From NCBI GenBank assembly GCA_032622095.1, contig CP136065.1, positions 37,730,732 through 37,794,731 on the forward strand: a stretch of 64,000 nucleotides of DNA. Direction: 5' to 3'. The position numbers and the translations under genes were made by a program. Below the pieces are notes generated by a model. That model worked only from the letters and a program-made list of their open reading frames with translations, did no database searches and had not been told where the DNA came from. Below, piece after piece: positions 1 to 11,274 of this stretch (its first letter is position 1; each line of letters opens with the position of its first letter). This DNA comes from Siphonodentalium dalli. Lineage: Eukaryota > Mollusca > Scaphopoda > Gadilida > Siphonodentaliidae.

Positions 1-1388
1 TTGTTTAGTCGCCGATTATCACCAAACTTATAAACAATCATCAACATGATAGCAGGAGTGTAATTGTGTGGTTTAAGGATGTCACAAGTGGGGCCATTCG
101 AGTCAGTGGTGTATAGAGATGAGAGGGACTTTATATTTATATGTTTATGGCCGATTTCCACCAGATGTATACATATTCTTCTCCGTTATACGAGGACTCT
201 TATCGTGTGGTTTAGACACAACAAATTGGTGCCCTATGGGTGAGAGATAATTATGGGGAACTTCAATTTGATACGAATTTGTATACTCGCCAATTTTGAC
301 CAATTTCATATATATGCATCTCTAATCTCTAATGAGACTTACTTAGTGTGTGCAGATTGAGTCCGAAATAGGGACGGGAGGGTCACCAAAAACTGATACA
401 AAATAGTTTTAGTACCAATTACCATCAAATTCAGACACGTTCTTCTCAAATGATACAATAAATCAAATTGTGCTGTCTGTCTGTCTTTCTGTATGTCTGT
501 GTGTTATATATATAACTTCACGCGGTACAATCGAAGAGGCAAAAGCTGATACAAATATATTTGGCACTAATTTCCAACAAATTCATACATGTTTTTATCT
601 AATGATATACCATGAATTAAATCACATTTGGTGTCGTTTGCGTCACTGATGGCGAGCGGATATGCACTATCATAGATAAGATTGCTATTCGCAGATATCA
701 ACATATAAGTTATATATAGTCACCCAGGCCATCTCCATATCATTTTAAGGAGATTTGGGCGTTCACATTTCACAATCCCGACAAATGGTAACCCACTTAT
801 AAGTCACTTGAACAATTATATCTTCTTACTTGTCATATTTATATGGGGATGGCAATCAGGACATTCACACAATGAGCTAGCAAAAAGAGATACATAGAAG
901 AAGCATTAAACGTATAAACTGAGAGACCTCGAACCGTCAGAGGATTGTATATATATTATAACAAAATTGAGTCTGTTCCAATTCAATACAGTTTCCACAA
1001 AAAAAGTTACAATTTGTCAGGATATATGGAAGACCTGTTCAAAAATAGTGGTCACAGTGTGCAGTCATATATAGTTTCTTCTGATATACAATAAAATGCA
1101 GTTAGTATATAGCACATGACTTTTCAGGATCCTCCCAATACTGACATCTGACAAGGGGTTTAGAACAGACTCATCGACTGCCATAAACAACTCAAAATCT
1201 CGCTCTGTGTCTGGCAAATGTAGCTGATATGCCCGCGCAGCAACATTTCGTTGAAACTGAGAATATTTAGCCAATATATAGCACCATGAACAGAGGAGCA
1301 CCTGGAAATTTCTTTAAAACATCTGTATCTTCATGGAGATATTATAGCCAGGTATCCTCGAGATCTTAGTCCAACCCACTAGATTGAT

Positions 1389-2164
1389 ATATATAATCCT
1401 TTATTTCCTCCATGTAATGGAGAGCTTAGAATAAATGTATACAAATAACGATACAAATGAACAATAACACAAGAAAGAATACATCATGTGAGTATGTACA
1501 GTAAGTCAATCAGAGAAGGACATTCATGATAATTATATCTACGGTTTTAATTTGATCAATTATGCAATAATATATTGTGAGAATTCAGGCACAAGTGTAT
1601 AAACGATGTACCTGTTTAGCACGAGAGTATGGGGTTTCGGAATATTGGGATAAGATGCAATAAGATGCTATATTGACAAAACTAAATCGATGATACGCAC
1701 CATAATATATTGTAGTTGGGATACTCGGACGGGTGCATGCATTATTTGCACTACATTGCTATAATACAATCATGGAATAATAGGTATGATATCATCAGAT
1801 GCCCGGAGCAGCTCGTGATAATCGTTCCACATGCGGAGCGTACTCCTTGTTATAAATATAATAAATTTGTTAATATCTGTTATTTTTTCCCGAACATGTG
1901 GTGGGATGCATGACAGAAGTATCATCATCTGTTCGTAGGTGGTGAGCTTGTCGATTTCTATGAAGCAAGGGGTGTCAAAACGTTCAAGAAGTGTGAACCA
2001 CATGTCGTTCCTTGCCGCAGATATTTCTGGACAGACAATGATGCTGTGTTCAACTTTGTTGCTGTATTGTTTATTACAGAGCAAACACTTTCCGTTTTCG
2101 GGAATCACGGATTTTGCTAAGAGCTTCGCTATTTCAAGGAATTGAACTTTGTATTGTGGATAAG
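1389..2164 (-). mobile_element. 5'-truncated LINE inserted in the Helitron, with 32-bp target duplication
   Basis: The insertion is flanked by a 32-base direct repeat starting ctcgagatcttag, at 1357-1388 and 2165-2196. The second Helitron copy holds a single, uninterrupted version of this site near 15175, so it acts as an empty site. Read on the minus strand, the 3' end is a short hairpin-like stretch (catgtaatgg) followed by aaataaagg and an AT tail, as in non-LTR retrotransposons. Only the end of the reverse transcriptase ORF and the 3' UTR remain, as expected of truncated target-primed integration. Confidence 0.8.
1770..2108 (-). pseudogene. C-terminal end of LINE reverse-transcriptase ORF
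   Basis: A 112-residue minus-strand frame. Residues 8-27 carry CLLC followed by an H and a further C in the pattern C-x2-C-x8-H-x4-C, the cysteine/histidine knuckle found near the C-terminus of many CR1-, jockey- and I-like LINE polymerases. The downstream segment (IIFITRSTLRMWNDYH) is also typical of such tails. No reverse transcriptase catalytic motif is present, because the copy is truncated. It lies wholly inside the insertion at 1389-2164. The clade is not settled. Confidence 0.65.
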
Positions 2165-2566
2165 CTCGAGATCTTAGTCCAACCCACTAGATTGATTGAT
2201 GCATCTCAATATGTAAAACCCAATTGTCATCTTTTATTTATGCGAACTAATGTCTTTATGATGTCAATGTATCATAGTATAACGTCTCGTCTGACGTATA
2301 CGCAGTTGTAAATAAATAAATACTTCATTATTGGTGGAACGGATTAATCGCGATAAACAGAATGACAATTGACAAGGTGGGCGGCGGGCCACTACTTATA
2401 TTCCATGACTGTAATAATCATGTTTTGTGATGCTATTTGAATATACAATTTATGAGAAAACGTATAACACTTTGAACAAGAGTGTTCTCTATTCCCAACA
2501 AATATCCACAGCATACAGATGGTTTCACATCGCATTAACCTGGGCAACGCCGGGTAACCCTGCTAG

Positions 2567-2846
2567 TACACTATATAGCAGTATAATCGATGTTGTCTTT
2601 CTTTAGATTTGTCATTTATGGGGTTCAAAATAGGAAATATGATTTGTAATACCAAATGAGCAATAATAATGTTTATGAAATTTAAACTGACTGCGCAGTT
2701 TAACATACACATGCATGAGCGTCAAGTTCCGTATGCTTATAGACGGCGGTGTGTGATTCCTGCGTGGTCGCATCTTATCGGTTTCAAGTTTATTATCGAT
2801 GATTCACGTCAATGGGTTAATAAAACATTTTGTGGTTTGGTAAGAT
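2567..2846. other. Intergenic, no feature recognised
   Basis: AT-rich sequence after the Helitron end. An open frame starting at 2669 has no recognisable motif and runs into a repeat. I see no gene here. Confidence 0.5.
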
Positions 2847-3200
2847 TTACCCTGGGACCTCGCAAGCTGGGATCAGCATAAAACATCCTGGCTGCTGAAT
2901 AGTCAACGATACATGGATGAAAAGTGCACATCAAAATGCACAAACGTCAAATAAAGCCACATTTCTCCTTCTTAAAGGGGTAGTGTACACTAAATCCGGA
3001 CATTTATTGGACCATCTCATTTTATACTCAATAGAATATAAGCAACAAATGAATGAATTTGAACCACGGATTAGTGCCAAAATATACTCATGTGCTCTAT
3101 GACGTGATTATGCAAACAAAATGGTAATTATAATGAAAATGAATTTATGACTCATTATAATTACCATGTTCATTGATTTGGTTTATTGTAACCTGCTACG
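2847..3200. mobile_element. Degraded MITE of the GGTTACAATACACC family with a nested foldback
   Basis: The stretch from about 2850 to 2960 (cctgggacc, aagctgggatcagcataaaa, gatacatggatgaaaagtgc) matches the left part of the MITEs at 31656 and 32974, and the right end gatttggtttattgtaacc at about 3178-3196 matches their right terminus. Between them, 2973-3168 instead holds a piece of the foldback MITE seen at 61188-61490, including the inner palindrome atggtaattataatgaaaat at 3121-3168. It is a nested and eroded copy, and the left terminus is not clear. Confidence 0.55.
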
Positions 3201-3309
3201 TCCAACAGAGCAGCACCCCAAGTGACACGCTGCCATGTAAGCTCTGTAATTGTTTTCTATATTGCAATTCGGATTTAGGCACACCAAGCACACACGACGC
3301 ACACATCAC

Positions 3310-4548
3310 ATGAATGGTCTGGAACTCCAAAATAATCTCAAATGGAACAATTATCTGGATAACGTAGCAAAAAAGGTTTCTGCCAGATTATCTCAACTCA
3401 CAAAGTTAAAATATAAACTTGACCGAAAGACACTTGAATGTATTTATCTAACTTATATACTACTCTTAAAGGAGTACGTTGATATTGTCTGGGACCGTGC
3501 GCCACAACAACAAACTGAAAGACTCGATCGCCTTCATAAGGATGCAGCAAGAATTGTCAATGGATTAACGCGAATTGTCAGTGGATTATAGATTTAATGC
3601 TTGAAGTTGGCTGGCCTACACTACAAATAAGACGCGAATTTCACAAATTACAAACGCTCTACAAAATAATAAATGCAGACGCACCTAGTTATCTAACCAT
3701 ACTCCTACCACCACGAGCCGGCGCGCTAACCATACTCCTACCACCACGATCCGGCGCGCTAACCATACTTCTACCACCACGAGCCGGCGCGCTAACCATA
3801 CTCCTACCACCACGATCCGGCGCGCTAACCATACTTCTACCACCACGAGCCGGCGCGCTAACCATACTCCTACCACCACGAGCCGGCGCGCTAACCATAT
3901 TCTACCACCACGAGCCGGCGCGCTAACCATACTCCTACCGCCACGAGCCGGCGCGCTAACCATACTCCTATCGCCACGAGCCGGCGCGCTAACCATACTC
4001 CTACCGCCACGAGCCGGCGAGGTCTCGGGTTATTCCTTCAGAAGACCTGGCGACTTCTACACATATTATTGCGAACCAGAACATTTCAGAAAATCGTTCA
4101 TGCCAAAAATGTGCCTAACTTGGAACAAACTCCCCGACATTGTAACCAAGGCTGAAAGCTTACACGAATTCAAGATATTCCTTAAAATTATATACTATTT
4201 ACCCAAACCCCCTAACTACTATTATACCGGTTCCAGAATAAACAATATAATACATTCGAAACTGAGAAACAAATGCAGCGACTTAAATAACGACAAATTC
4301 GAAAACCACATAGCTGTTAGCCCATTCTGTGATTGTGGAAACGAAATCTAAGACGCCCACCATTACGTTTTATTATGCCTCCTATACCATACACAACGCT
4401 TTTCAACAGGCTTAGAACAAAGGGCATCACTGTACACAATACCACTGACCTCCTAAACGGTACACCAAACATTAGTAATAACAAAAACAATTTAATATTT
4501 GCGGAAGTTCAAAAATATATAGTCGCTACAAACCGCTTCACCAATTAA
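3310..4548 (+). pseudogene. LINE reverse-transcriptase C-terminal fragment (CR1/jockey-like)
   Basis: Three blocks in order read as the thumb and tail of a non-LTR reverse transcriptase. About 3310-3591 encodes LKWNNYLDNVAKKVSARLSQ, then LKYKLDRKTLECIYLTYI and ERLDRLHKDAARIV. 3597-3692 gives EVGWPTLQIRREFHKLQTLY. 4019-4548 gives CLTWNKLPDIVTKAESLHEF, a CDCGNEI...DAHHYVLLC knuckle and a final QKYIVATNRF. An in-frame stop lies in the knuckle region (TAA after GNEI), and a frame change is needed before the last block. The first two blocks are separated by a stop just after 3588. The catalytic FADD box is missing, so the copy is 5'-truncated and dead. An in-frame 33-bp minisatellite has expanded in its middle. 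Confidence 0.75.
3693..4019 (+). repeat. 33-bp minisatellite expanded inside the LINE frame, about 10 copies
   Basis: The unit is ctaaccatactcctaccacc followed by acgagccggcgcg, with variants (gatccg for gagccg, cgcc for cacc). At 33 bases it keeps frame and encodes the repeated peptide LTILLPPRAGA. The seed is the LLPPR segment of the LINE C-terminal domain. One unit near 3892 is short, which shifts frame. Confidence 0.9.
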
Positions 4549-5312
4549 CAAATTTACCACCTCTGGGTCATCGCCACGCGAAATCGCCATAATTTTGTAC
4601 CACAAAGCTACTAAACTAAGAAACGCATTTCTCCAATGTAAACAATCCGTAATCAAACCAAAATAACTCACATATCGAACCTGGATCTGGTAACACATAC
4701 AACAATTTAAAGGTACGGTTGGCCTTGGCGGTGGGTATCCTGTGAAAATATTTCCACCCGTCAAAAACCGCCACAAAATGTTGACAGACTTTGTCCGTAT
4801 ACATATAAGAAATATCGCATAAACAGTATGTTATTGTCATATTTTTTACCATTGTTATGTAAACAAAAGCATAAAAAGTTACTTTTCTGGTGTTTGTTTA
4901 TATTATGATGGTAAACATAAAGAGCGTTCTTTGTGGGTGAATTCCTGATATGGAATGAATAAAGAGCGTTTATGCCATTTGTGTGTGTTTAGCAAACAGC
5001 ATTGTGTTGTCTTATGTAACACAATCAGGCTCTTGCTTAGGTAAAATATAGTAAATATTTATGATAACATGTTGTTTACGCGATGTTCATGGTATATATG
5101 AACGAAACTGTATGCGTTTTAACGTTTTTCTGTTTACGGTGATTTGAACAAATATGAATATTTTCGACAACTAAGGCCTCACGTGCCTTTAAACATATTA
5201 TATACCATCTTGTTATCAAAATAATATGTTGTAACTGTATGGGGAGAGGAGCTATCTAAGTTGTATAACTTGTGCCCCAATCCCATTTGTACATTAATAA
5301 TACAATAAACAA
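4549..5312 (+). other. Probable 3' untranslated tail of the LINE at 3310
   Basis: There is no coding sequence. The end (tgtgccccaatcccatttgt, then acattaataatacaataaa at about 5274-5310) looks like a polyadenylation-type LINE end, but this is inference: no target duplication was found. The stretch also contains two copies of aataaagagcg at 4917-4970 flanking attcctgatatgg, a motif seen again near 8030 and 41000. Confidence 0.35.
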
Positions 5313-6740
5313 TGTTTAAACTAAACATGAGTCGTTAGTTAGGTTTTGTATTCAAAGAATAGTATTTACTTGTATAATTTTATAGCAAAATAACATTGAG
5401 TCCCACAGTTTTGTCTTTAAATCCTCTAGCGATGGGAAAATATAACGTGTAGAGATTCACGATGGTACTCATATGAGGAGAGTCTAAATGTTAATATCAT
5501 GATGCACAGGTCTAATTTCGAGTCCCCAGATTAGCTGTTATTGCCGGCTTCTTATAAAACATGACCTCTTGTCTGGCAATTGAGCAATCTGGTGTGTAAT
5601 ACCAGTACTAGACCTGCGTTTTGCGTCATAGATAGTCACCGAACTACGTGTTGACACCAGAATGTGAGAGCAAAGTAAAGTCTCAATAAGCCAATTAGAA
5701 CCAATCTTCGTAGACAATTACCATGATTACCGCTCTCATATACCATAAGTATCGAAAGCTATGTATGAGCTATGACGTAAATCTCGAGTGAACCGACATC
5801 TGAAGATATATATCGTGCCACTTCTTCAGACTGTTGTCAGATTTTATCTGTTCACCAGAACAAAACTAAGTCATATAATTCCAATAGCTTAATTTATCTT
5901 TGATAAACATTTTGAATGGGGAAAAATTTGCATCACACATTTTTTTCCGACTTCGAACCATTCACCCACCCCGTCCCTGAGTCTAGACTTTTTCTGCAGA
6001 TCCCCCTGTTATATCTGGAAAATTAATGCGCGTTTTTAACATATTAGTGTACCATTAGCTCATATGATATTCATATTATGTTGAGAAGGACCTTACTTTT
6101 TCGTTTTGCTTTATTCAAAAACACCCGGTATAAAATGTGGTTGTATTCGCTTGGTATGCTAAATCGCCGAAATTATTTTCCTTCAATTGCTTCTTTTTCC
6201 AAATATTAATGGAATAAGACGGTGGGTCACCGAAATGTTGCTATTATCTCATAGCATGCACTACTAGAAATTCAAATTTACAACATGTTTTATTTGCCGA
6301 ATTTAAAGGGACCCAGGGCTCTAACAGTAGGTAAATGTGCATAAAATTAAAAAAATTGTAAAACTATAAAGGAGATCAACTGTGTTCTTATATTCATTAT
6401 TGATAGGTCGCAAATTACACAATGTCGCGTGTTTAAACCATTGTCATGTGAACAAAACTGTTACAGTGATTTGTCAACAAACATAGCTGAACCTGTAGTA
6501 TGTTCAAGTATTTTAGTCTGAATATGATTTTCGGAATATTTGTCAATATTGTTCCCTTTTCCAATGTTTACCGTCCATTTGTTATTAAACTTTGGTATCT
6601 TCTCATAATTTTATCAGGTTATTCCACTGTAATGTTAACATAACAATGGTTTTGACATACGAAATCTCCTTACTGGAGAGTTAATAATAATGAAAATAAG
6701 ATCAAATTCAATCTATTTGTTCATGTACTTGTCAATGATT
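5313..6740. other. AT-rich intergenic DNA, no gene seen
   Basis: No convincing ORF, inverted repeat or tandem array was recognised. Short open frames lack motifs. Confidence 0.5.
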
Positions 6741-6869
6741 TACACCCTTGTATGTTATTACACATGCACCCACTTCCTTTATTAGGGATTTTGGGGATTT
6801 GTCCCGGGAGCATTTGGAAGGGGTAGAGTACCCCTCCCCTACAACCCACGTTGGAAATAACGTTGGCGG

Positions 6870-7437
6870 TTACATGGTAAACATAAACATAACGATGAAC
6901 AATGATTTGACATTTTTTTCTTCTTCGCTTTGACTGTTTTCTATATTTTTGTGATTCCGGTGTATTTCACAACTCTGCCGCTGATTGTGGAATGGAGACG
7001 ATAGAGTCGCACTGCTGGTGTTGTTGTCACTGTGGAGATGGAGGACACCGGATTGTGGTATTATAGTGTCCTTGGTGGTAACGTGTTCATCTCCACCGCG
7101 AATTGAGCGACAGGGACCTCTGGGTGACATCGGCGTCCCTGCTTCCGCTGGCTCTGAAGTCGACGGTAAGAACATCTGGGGTGTCAACGGCGTCCCTGCT
7201 ATCTCTGGTGGTGATATCATCGACGACTGGCAGATAGTCTTGAACATAGGCCAAGTGGGGGGACCTTGGCGTCTCTCAGTTCCCCTGTCTCCACTTGGCA
7301 TTCTGTCAGCGTCCCTGTGGCGTCTTGGTGGGTATTTCTCTTCGTCTTCTTCCCTGTATTCCGGACCGGTGTGTTCAGGTCAGTCCCCCCAGGTCACGAC
7401 CAGTAGCTAGAGGGTACTACTGGGGTGACCTGGTAGT
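6870..7437. other. GC-richer block with overlapping open frames, unclassified
   Basis: Between about 6970 and 7440 base composition rises sharply, and both strands stay open: a 143-residue minus frame (6870-7301), rich in Pro, Ser, Thr and Arg, and a 141-residue plus frame (6985-7410). Neither shows a recognisable domain. The block ends in an inverted repeat around 7388-7436 (ccaggtcac ... gtgacctgg, with cagtag/ctactg next to it). It could be a remnant of a mobile element or an unrecognised exon; I cannot choose between these. Confidence 0.3.
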
Positions 7438-8160
7438 GTAGAACCACACCCAGCATGTGTCCAACTAACACAATGGACCTACTGGAAGCCGCTCAACGCG
7501 TGGCTGGAATGGCTGGGAAATAAATGCACAGTCAGCCAAGTCCGACAACAACATGGACGATCACTCAGATGATAAGCACAAAGCGCTAGACACGTCCATC
7601 CACTTGAGTGACCGGAGCATTTCGGAGGCCCTGAGTCCCTTTAAACCAGATAATCCCATGAAACTTCCCGCGTAAAGTTCTTGACCAATCACAGGCGGAC
7701 ACATCGACCAGTTGACAGTTACTTGGGATTTGTTTCACGAGTATTTGTTGAACGTCCACAGTGGACGATGTTGTGAAGAAAATAAATCTTGAATAGTGGT
7801 GAGAATGACGATCGATTTAAAGCCACATGGTGGTATGCACTCCAAAATACACATACTACTTTTGAATTTTTCTCAGTATCGAAATAGGTCGATAAATATA
7901 TGAACTACCTTTCTACGAGCATTATGTAACCCACAACGACGCATTGAAGTAATGACAAATACAACTGTGAATACGATGTTTGGGTCCCAAACACAAAACA
8001 GCCATTTGCACGACATGGAACAGAAAAGAGCGTAGTCTATTCCTGATGTGGTAGCAATAAAGAGCGTTTGTCTGACTTCTGGCGAAATGTTAAAAACGGC
8101 TGAAAAATAACTGTGACTTCGGCAAAATGTTTTTCAGAGCATATGAAGCCGGTGTGTCAA
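7438..8160. repeat. Repeat-derived stretch; 7870-8090 matches 40850-41050
   Basis: 7870-8070 and 40850-41015 share tatcgaaata, gcattgaagt, acaaatacaac, gatgtttgggtcccaa and attcctgat...aataaagagcg in the same order. They are two copies of one dispersed repeat. The flanking 7440-7800 has no recognisable gene. Confidence 0.55.
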
Positions 8161-8740
8161 TAGTTCGTTTATTTATCGACCTATATTATCGGTCGCTCTA
8201 AATTACGCAGAAAAACAATGTGAGGTTCGAATGAGTCATTTCCGTTTAAAGACATACAGTGTGCTTGTCTTAGTGAAAGAAACTGATGAGTGAATACACA
8301 TACATTATAATATGCCAACTGGACGATGATGACAAGCAACGAATATTGTTCCAAACATTTCGACTGAAAACACGACCCTTGAACTACGCACAATTGTAAA
8401 TATTTACTCCTCAATTCGGGACAAATTGTTCAGCCTGTTCTCCCAAAAATTGGCACGTTGTGGGCTGTATTATAACAGGATTTGTGTTTTAGGTTCATAC
8501 TAGGCGTAGAATCGCCTAATTCATAACGAATTGAAAAAGACAGTGTTTTAGTGCCATTATATCGACTCATAATGACAAAATATAAATAAACCAACTCAGA
8601 TCTACGCTCTTTAAAATGTGTTTTCATTGTGGTCCGCTCCATAAGACGGGTTAATGCATATATAACTCCTCTATGGGCTTGTTTCAGAATCAAATAATCA
8701 AATATGAATCTATGTGAGTATTATAGGTCGATTATAATTA
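8161..8740. other. Intergenic, nothing recognised
   Basis: Two minus-strand open frames of 77 and 87 codons lack motifs and coding character. Confidence 0.45.
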
Positions 8741-8744
8741 TGAA

Positions 8745-9010
8745 CCTACACTGTTAGAAAGAGGCCCATCGCTTTAACGGTGTCATACCGCGCAACATGG
8801 CTGCCAACTTTGGACCGCTAAACATACGGTCAGGCTATAGCATGTTCCACGCTACATAACCGTTTAATTTACTGGCAGACTGTAACCAGTAACTGTCAGA
8901 CCGTTGTATTTTTTACGGTTCAATACCGTTTAATTAATATGAAGACCGTAACAAGTTAGACCAATGATATTTTTCACGGGTCAACACCAATTTGTTTGCT
9001 CTTAATTTGC
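8745..9010. mobile_element. CACTGTT-ended MITE-like repeat rich in ACGGT steps
   Basis: It begins acactgttagaaa and repeats accgtttaatt, tttttacggt and accgtaac several times. A related element at 61973-62183 begins cactgttaaaaacaccgtaa. This pattern of CACTGT ends with ACCGT/ACGGT interior steps is common in animal MITEs. The right boundary is uncertain. Confidence 0.4.
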
Positions 9011-9195
9011 TAATTTACCGTATAATTAGCCAAGTTCCCATGGTAACAATATGATTTCCCGGTAGGCATTACGATTCATATGTTTTAGAATGGTCGAATC
9101 TAGTATTATTCGTAACTGAAAAATACATCTTAGTTCTTCCCTCACGATATAGTTTAGATGAAACGTAAATCCTCAATGCATAAAGTGATAGACAA

Positions 9196-9392
9196 TACTC
9201 ATATATCTCATATATAAGAGTGGTTGTGTGTGTGCTGTCATCTCATATATCTCATATATAAGAATGGTGGCGTGTGCTGTCGTCTCATATTTTAGGATGG
9301 TGATGTGTGCTGTCAACTCATATATGAAATATATAATAATGGTGGTGTGTGCTGTCGTCTCATATATAAGAATGGTGGTGTGTGCTGTCAAT
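9196..9392 (+). repeat. Minisatellite, about 5 copies of a 45-60-bp unit
   Basis: The repeated core is catatataagaatggtggtg followed by tgtgctgtcgtct. Units differ by an extra catatatct insert, giving variable length. No gene is implied. Confidence 0.85.
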
Positions 9393-9659
9393 TTTGAAAT
9401 AACATTTATGATAATAATCAGTTTGGAGCTAGATTATTCTCTATATGCCAAGAATATGTCAGGAATATTAAATCTCGTCTGATTGAAGAACACTGGATTA
9501 AAATGTTTTGTGACCTGAAGGAATCCAAATCATCAAGGGTAACGTTATGTAGTAATATAAAGCGTCATTCCAGTATTAGTATATTAGTCGTTACCTTATT
9601 TATCTACCTCAACATCTCATACCAGCATTGGTGAAGTTTAGGACAGCAAACCATAGACT

Positions 9660-9911
9660 GCCAAACGAATTTCAAGATGGCGAAAACACGAGAGTTTACT
9701 ATGCAAAATGTGCGGTTCGGAAACATGTGATGAGTATCATATTCTTTTGATCTGCGATAATTTGTTCACACTTAGGAGAAAATACATTCCTGATTATTAC
9801 TGGTTAAACCCTTGACTAGAAAAGTTTTATGGCCTCCTTGCGATTGAAAATATATCAATATTGAAGAACGTTAGCATTTATTTGAAACATGTTTTTAAAG
9901 AATACAACTAA
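9660..9911 (+). pseudogene. LINE C-terminal knuckle domain, decayed
   Basis: The frame reads SRWRKHESLLCKMCGSETCD, then EYHILLICDNLFTLRRKYIP and DYYWLNP-stop-LEKFYG. The C-x2-C-x8-H-x4-C knuckle, followed by a basic RRKYIPDYY stretch and LEKFYGLL, is the C-terminal tail of a non-LTR retrotransposon polymerase. The peptide PCT/LVKFRTANHRLPNEF just upstream is in another frame, so at least one frameshift and one stop have accumulated. It is a different family from the copies at 1770 and 3310. Confidence 0.7.
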
Positions 9912-10168
9912 GATAATACACTGATCTATAGAGTTATCCATGTGAATTTATATACACATATTTCTGTATACATATATATATGCTCGTGTGCAAATATATT
10001 TATACAGTATACATATATATTTATATAAGTATTACATACAATTTATTATGTATGAACATGAAATGCTGATGACAATGTTATTCATACCAATGTACATAGT
10101 GTATATATGTTATTATGCATGTTCCACATTAATTTGTGGCTTTTCGCATTAAACTCATTCATTCCAAC
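9912..10168 (+). mobile_element. 3' tail of the same LINE
   Basis: A TA-rich stretch ends in gcattaaactcattcattcc at about 10149-10168, the aataaactcattcattc type of LINE 3' end. No target duplication was located. Confidence 0.5.
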
Positions 10169-11274
10169 AAAATCATCCAGCGGGGACTGCCTGAATACTA
10201 ACTTCAGTTGCCCTGACTTATGCCCCCCCCCAGCTTTTCTGAATCTGACCACTCCTCGACGTTGATATGGAATGCATAAATATGTGGCGTGAGAATTGAA
10301 AGGAACAGGATTGGTCTGTCAGCGTAAATGTCGGATTTTTTTTATATAAAGAATGTTTTTCAACTCATGCAAACACTCATGGTTACGCAAGGCCAAGATG
10401 TTTTTGTTTGCCAGCGATAACTGCGATGTTGTTATTTCAAAGATGCGGAGAACTTCAAATGTGTTGTTGTTGTTAAATAGCTAATTTAATTAAATATAGA
10501 GAACGACATATTGACCTATATTTTGACGATGTGGTTTCTTTTTAATTGGCAAGTTATGTCTATAGAGAAGATTCGATCCTGCTGTTTTATGGGCAATCTT
10601 GAAGGCTAACCGACTGCTTAAAGGTAATTATAACGGAGAGTGAGTTGGTTCCCATCATATTTTGTCTATCGGAATATATCACCCACTGCCTTATCTTGAA
10701 CAGAAGAGAGATGATTCATAGTATGTGGCTCGGCTCCAATTTGAAGAGATATACTTTGGTGAAGCTTGAAGGTTCTCGAGTGCATGAAACACTTCGATAT
10801 TTAAACTGCGGCAAATTAATCGGTATTAAGTTTCGTGGCAAAAACAATCACATGTGCATAAATTGCAAACGATTCTAATTAAATGCAATTATCTGCATGT
10901 CACATGTAATGTATTTACCTGCATCAACAGGATTTATATAGTTGCATCTGGATAATTCACTCACTGCTGTATTCAGAATGAACGTTGTGTATTTCCTGAC
11001 GTTTCTTGAATATGCCTCCCTTTGCATGTTACCCATCAGACCTATGTTTCCGATGAAATTATTGGGGCAAAAGTTGAAAGTCGCATGTATTCTTCAACCC
11101 GCGTTCAAAGTCGCATGTATTCTTCAACCCGCGTTCAAAGTCGGGTTCTGTTTCTTATAATTTGCAGGCAAAATTTTTTCCAAAAAATTGTTGGAGGAAA
11201 AAAACAGCTGTAATTTCCTATTATCGAGGTAGTAATTTAAATGACAACAATTAAACTTCCGAAGCAAACCAAGT
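10169..11274. other. Intergenic; only a 30-bp tandem doublet
   Basis: A 30-base unit (aaagtcgcatgtattcttca + acccgcgttc) is present twice, at 11077-11106 and 11107-11136. The 77-codon frame at 10645-10878 has no recognisable motif and I do not call it a gene. Confidence 0.5.

Larger units (their letters stand above)
1..2566 (+). mobile_element. Non-autonomous Helitron-like element, copy 1 (3' part)
   Basis: The segment is collinear with 13602-15542, and its 5' end lies outside the window. Its 3' end has the form ACCTGG-loop-CCGGGT, then a short spacer and CTAG followed by T, which is the hairpin-plus-CTRR end of Helitrons inserted between A and T. The body carries degenerate units of roughly 110-120 bases containing 'tcgccgattatcaccaaac' and a TCTG-rich microsatellite near 475-510. 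No Rep/helicase frame is visible, so it would depend on a partner for movement. A LINE has inserted at 1389-2164. The Helitron call rests on the 3' end and the shared boundary of two copies; the 5' end is not determined. Confidence 0.7.

Noticed and set aside
3685-3996. Long minus-strand frames with repeated VSAPARGGRSM peptides
   Set aside because: They are antisense readings of the 33-bp minisatellite inside a LINE fragment.
10645-10878. 77-codon frame as a possible small gene
   Set aside because: No motif, no splice or promoter support, and length is within chance for this composition.
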